A stretch of DNA of 64,000 nt from Spirochaetes bacterium GWB1_60_80 (GTDB lineage: Bacteria > Spirochaetota > Spirochaetia > Treponematales > UBA12059). Both the position numbers and the translations under genes were made by a program. The DNA lies in NCBI GenBank assembly GCA_001829185.1, contig MIAR01000003.1, forward strand, positions 1-64,000, in the 5' to 3' direction. This document shows, piece by piece, positions 61,017-64,000 of this stretch. How positions within the stretch are numbered: the first letter of the stretch is position 1; each line of letters starts with the position of its first letter. The notes beneath the pieces are model-generated. The model was given only the letters and a program-made list of their open reading frames with translations. It did no database searches and was not told where the DNA came from.

Positions 61017-61912
61017 CTGGTCATCAAGCCATTTATGGCCTCGGCGCTGACCGGTTTTACCAGGTAGGTGTCGGCACCGCACTGATAACAGGCCTTGATG
61101 TATTGCTCTGGATCGTCGAGCACGCTGGTGACGACGATAACCGCGTCGCGCTTGCTGAAGCCGTCGCGACAAGCGCCCTCGGCCCTGAGCCGGCGAATGC
61201 CGACCTCCACCTCCAGGCTGCGCATCCGCTTGGCCGCCTCGAAACCATCCAGTTTCGGCATCATGACATCCAGAAAAACAAGGTCGTACGGTTGGGTTTC
61301 CAGGTTGCCGCTAAAGGCCGCCAGCGCTTCCTGCCCATCGGCGGCGATATCGCACGAGCCAAACGGCCTTAAAAGCTCAACCAACTGGCGCCGCGGGATA
61401 TATTCATCATCAACTACCAAGATCGACCACCCGCCCCGGCGCGGCGGCTGGCCTGGATTGCCATCGCTGGTATCGGCCGCGAAAATCGTTATCCCAGGCG
61501 TTGGCGCCTGGGTAGGCTGGGTCGCGGCATTGGCGCCGGTGATGGCGTTGAGCTGGTCGATCAGATCTTCGACGTCGACTAGTTGGTGCGGGTTGTCCAT
61601 AAGCAGGCAGGTCATACTCTCCAGGGTGTCCAGCACCTTAAACAGCAGATCAATGAGGCTTTTATCGGCCGTTATCTGTTTATTGCGCAGTTTAGCCACT
61701 AAACTCTCGGCGGAGTGGGCAAACTTGCCCAGCTGATCATAACCCAGCATCAGGGCATTTCCCTTGATGGTATGGAGCATGCGGAACAGCCCGTTGATGG
61801 CTTCCTCGTCATCGCTCTTTTCCATGAGCATAAGGCACTCGTTGGCGCGCTGGATGTGTTCCGCCACCTCGAGAGCAAAACTTTCCTTTATCTCTTGTGA
61901 ATCGAATTCCAT
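60992..61912 (-). CDS. Hpt-receiver fusion protein
   Basis: A 306-residue phosphorelay protein. An N-terminal Hpt domain has H47 in LHTIKGNALMLG. A Pro/Thr-rich linker (about 128-160) leads to a receiver domain with DDE at the acid pocket, D215 in FLDVMMP, and the switch lysine in YLVKP. It lacks an output domain. It would pass phosphate between sensor kinases and regulators, and is a possible partner for the orphan kinase at 4717. Confidence 0.88.
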   Translation of the reverse strand: MEFDSQEIKESFALEVAEHIQRANECLMLMEKSDDEEAINGLFRMLHTIKGNALMLGYDQLGKFAHSAESLVAKLRNKQITADKSLIDLLFKVLDTLESMTCLLMDNPHQLVDVEDLIDQLNAITGANAATQPTQAPTPGITIFAADTSDGNPGQPPRRGGWSILVVDDEYIPRRQLVELLRPFGSCDIAADGQEALAAFSGNLETQPYDLVFLDVMMPKLDGFEAAKRMRSLEVEVGIRRLRAEGACRDGFSKRDAVIVVTSVLDDPEQYIKACYQCGADTYLVKPVSAEAINGLMTSYASLLAR

Positions 61913-62096
61913 GACTACTCCAGCGGAACATATCGGCTGCCGTGCGGAAACGCCTGGTTCAAACTATAACCTGCTTCCACCTAAAATGGAAGCGTCAGAA
62001 TTTCACGCGGCGCCGGCACCGCTAATCCGGCAACCTCAAAAAGCGCCTGGCCGCTGGCTTGCATTTCCTCCAGCCGGGCGCTATGCTGGCTTAATC

Positions 62097-63053
62097 ATGA
62101 GTCAAAATATTAACCGCTGCGAAGCCATCAGCCTGGCGGGAGTGGCTGCCCTGCGCCTGGCCGCTCCGGACGGGGCCAGCGCCATCATTGTGCCGGCCCT
62201 GGGCGGTATGGTGCACCAAGTGTCGCTGCCGGCTCCGGACGGGCGTCTGCATCGGCTATTGCGAACGGCCGAATCCGGCCAGCTGCCGGCCAACCCGGCC
62301 TACGCTGGCGCATTTATGCTGCCTTTCGCCGGCCGGGTGCGCGGCGGCCGCTACCCTTGGTCAGGCCGTCAGCATCAGCTCCCGGTAGACGGCACAGGCA
62401 ACGCCCTGCACGGTTGCCTGGCTGGCCAGCCTCTGGCCGAGCTGGGCCGGGAGCTGGCCGCCGACCAAGCCAGCCTGAGCCTCGGCTGGCAGCTGGAACC
62501 AGACCGCCTGCCTGGCTACCCCTTCAGTCTGGGTTGGCAGGCCGACTATCGGCTGGACAGGCAGGGCTTTTCGATTACCCTAACGGTGACCAATCGCGGG
62601 CCCAAGGCGGCGCCTATCAGTTGCGGCTGGCATCCCTATTTCCGGCTCGACGAGCCGCTGGACAGCTGGCGTCTGCACTACCCGGCCAGCCACTACATCC
62701 CGATCGCCCCGGACTTTTTCCCCAGCGCCGGGCCGACGCCGGTTAACGGCAGCGGCTGGGATTTCCGGGCGGCGCCAACCTTAGGCGGGCGGCAACTGGA
62801 CGGCCCGCTCTGCGCCGTAGATGGCCAGCCGGTCCGGCTGTCCGCTCCGGCGGCCGGCTACGCCATCGAGTTGCGCGCCGACCGACTCTTCGGCTTCATC
62901 CAGCTGTATACACCGCCGTTGCGCGACGCCATCGCCATCGAGCCAGTCAGCGCTCCCAGCGGCGCTTTCAACGGCGAAGCGCCTGGCCTGATCACCCTGG
63001 CGCCGGGCGAGAGCCGCGGCGGCGGCATCAGCTTACGCCTCAGCTCCGCCTAA
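62097..63053 (+). CDS. Aldose 1-epimerase-like protein
   Basis: A 318-residue galactose-mutarotase-like protein. ALGGMVHQVSL, the NALHG motif (catalytic His), GWHPYF (catalytic His) and the late glutamate region AIAIEPVSAPSGAF fit aldose 1-epimerases. It interconverts alpha and beta anomers of a sugar. The ATG at 62097 is used; the frame back to 61764 overlaps the Hpt-receiver gene antisense. Confidence 0.85.
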   Translation: MSQNINRCEAISLAGVAALRLAAPDGASAIIVPALGGMVHQVSLPAPDGRLHRLLRTAESGQLPANPAYAGAFMLPFAGRVRGGRYPWSGRQHQLPVDGTGNALHGCLAGQPLAELGRELAADQASLSLGWQLEPDRLPGYPFSLGWQADYRLDRQGFSITLTVTNRGPKAAPISCGWHPYFRLDEPLDSWRLHYPASHYIPIAPDFFPSAGPTPVNGSGWDFRAAPTLGGRQLDGPLCAVDGQPVRLSAPAAGYAIELRADRLFGFIQLYTPPLRDAIAIEPVSAPSGAFNGEAPGLITLAPGESRGGGISLRLSSA

Positions 63054-63162
63054 GCGGTCATATTTGCGCTGTACAAATCCTCCGGCGGACCGTATTATGG
63101 GCGATAGGCTCAACCGGCAATCGGCCGGCTGACGCCGCGACTAAGCGAACAAGGAGTTGGGC

Positions 63163-64000
63163 ATGGGCGAAAAGTCCGAGGATCACATACCCAAGGCCAC
63201 GGACGACCAAGCGCCGGTCGCCGCCGACTGCCTAGTGGAAACGCAGCGCCGCGGCACCATCGCCGGCCGGGAAGTCCGTTACACCGTCACCGCCGGCACC
63301 ATGGTGTTGCGCGAGGAAACAGAAAAAAAGGGCGACCAGGAAGGCGAATCCGAAGGCGCCAAGGCCCGGGCGTCGGTTTTCTTCGTGGCCTACACCCTCG
63401 ATGGCGTGGCTGACCAGGCCAGGCGGCCCATCACCTTCTCCTTCAACGGCGGCCCCGGCTCTTCGTCGGTTTGGCTGCACCTGGGCGTGCTCGGACCGCG
63501 CCGCGTGGTCATGGGCGACGCTGGCGGCCTGCTGCCGCCGCCCTATGGCCTGGCCGACAACGACTGCAGTATCCTGGACCTCTGCGACCTGGTGTTTATC
63601 GACCCGGTCAGCACCGGCTTCAGCCGGGCGGTGACCGGCGAAAAACCCAAGGATTTCCTCGGCTTCAAGAAGGATATCGAGTCGGTCGGCGATTTCATCC
63701 GGCTGTTCACGACGCGTTACCAGCGCTGGCTGTCGCCCAAGTTCCTGGCCGGCGAGAGTTACGGCACTACCCGCTCGGCGGGGTTAAGTTCCTATCTCCA
63801 GGAACGACACGGCCTGTACCTCAACGGCATCATGCTCATCTCCTCGATCCTCGACTTCGGCACCGTCCACGCCAACCCCGGCAACGACCTGCCCTACATC
63901 CTCTACCTGCCCACCTACGCCGCCACCGCCTGGTACCACCGCGCCCTGGGCAGCCTGCAGGAACGTGACCTGCGCTCCCTCCTGGACGAAGTGGAAGCCT
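63163..64000 (+). CDS. S10-family serine carboxypeptidase, partial at the window end
   Basis: The first 279 residues of a serine peptidase. SFNGGPGSSSVWLHLGVLGP is the S10 oxyanion and N-terminal block. LAGESYGTTR carries the nucleophile serine (GxSYG). IDPVSTGFSRA also matches. No signal peptide is seen, unlike many S10 enzymes. The aspartate and histidine of the triad lie beyond the window. AAGGAG precedes the ATG. Confidence 0.88.
   Translation, partial: MGEKSEDHIPKATDDQAPVAADCLVETQRRGTIAGREVRYTVTAGTMVLREETEKKGDQEGESEGAKARASVFFVAYTLDGVADQARRPITFSFNGGPGSSSVWLHLGVLGPRRVVMGDAGGLLPPPYGLADNDCSILDLCDLVFIDPVSTGFSRAVTGEKPKDFLGFKKDIESVGDFIRLFTTRYQRWLSPKFLAGESYGTTRSAGLSSYLQERHGLYLNGIMLISSILDFGTVHANPGNDLPYILYLPTYAATAWYHRALGSLQERDLRSLLDEVEA

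Overview
The window looks like a GC-rich chromosome segment from a spirochaete (Spirochaetota; Treponema-like rather than Leptospira- or Borrelia-like). The strongest marker is a 1264-residue SpiroCoCo-type coiled-coil protein at 10754-14548. A spirochaete-style Bat/MoxR operon, many lipoprotein signal peptides, a lone CheX and several class III cyclase and cNMP-binding proteins agree with this. No rRNA operon, prophage or CRISPR array was seen. Species cannot be told from the sequence alone.

Layout. 94-9730: an AAA ATPase, a membrane-protein gene split by a small mobile element, uup-slyX, a hybrid-sensor histidine kinase coupled to an unknown gene, and a voltage-sensor-like ion transporter. 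9860-15142: a histidine phosphatase, SpiroCoCo and cheX. 15419-22737: an unusual cluster with four paralogues of a family I do not recognise, a calcineurin-like phosphoesterase, an atypical kinase-like protein and a pseudokinase fusion. 22750-30842 (minus strand): GGDEF, TPR lipoprotein-upp, pduL, recJ-pdp and recO. 31194-34625: a GIDE-like membrane protein, a PHP phosphatase, a DksA-like protein, a nucleotide cyclase and infA. 34674-43262 (minus strand): one tightly overlapped operon moxR-DUF58-hypothetical-batA-batB-TPR-batD-smr. 43516-46484: an amidohydrolase and two cNMP-binding proteins. 46546-46833: a tRNA-Thr with copies of its 3' end downstream. 47095-54286: lipoproteins, a polysaccharide-lyase-like protein, a large sensor adenylate cyclase, a sodium:solute symporter and ornithine carbamoyltransferase. 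54544-59659: an accessory stretch with an Xre/membrane-protein operon, a decayed AbiE toxin-antitoxin pair, a DinB protein, a PD40 lipoprotein and an intact Phd-VapC-type pair. 59715-64000: an MFS transporter, an Hpt-receiver protein, aldose epimerase and the start of an S10 serine carboxypeptidase.

Two things stand out. First, a 129-bp non-coding element (CAGG...CCTG ends, three internal hairpins) occurs six times. Five copies are full length with perfect 4-bp YTAR target duplications (TTAA, TTAA, TTAG, TTAA, CTAA). One copy splits a gene that would be restored exactly by its removal, one sits between two convergent genes whose stop codons both lie in the duplicated target, and a truncated sixth copy is read in frame as 31 residues of a beta-propeller lipoprotein. 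Second, the 15419-22737 cluster joins a putative kinase and a putative phosphatase, translationally coupled, to four divergent paralogues and a degenerate protein-kinase fold. It may be an undescribed phosphorylation-based regulatory system. The function is inferred from motifs only.
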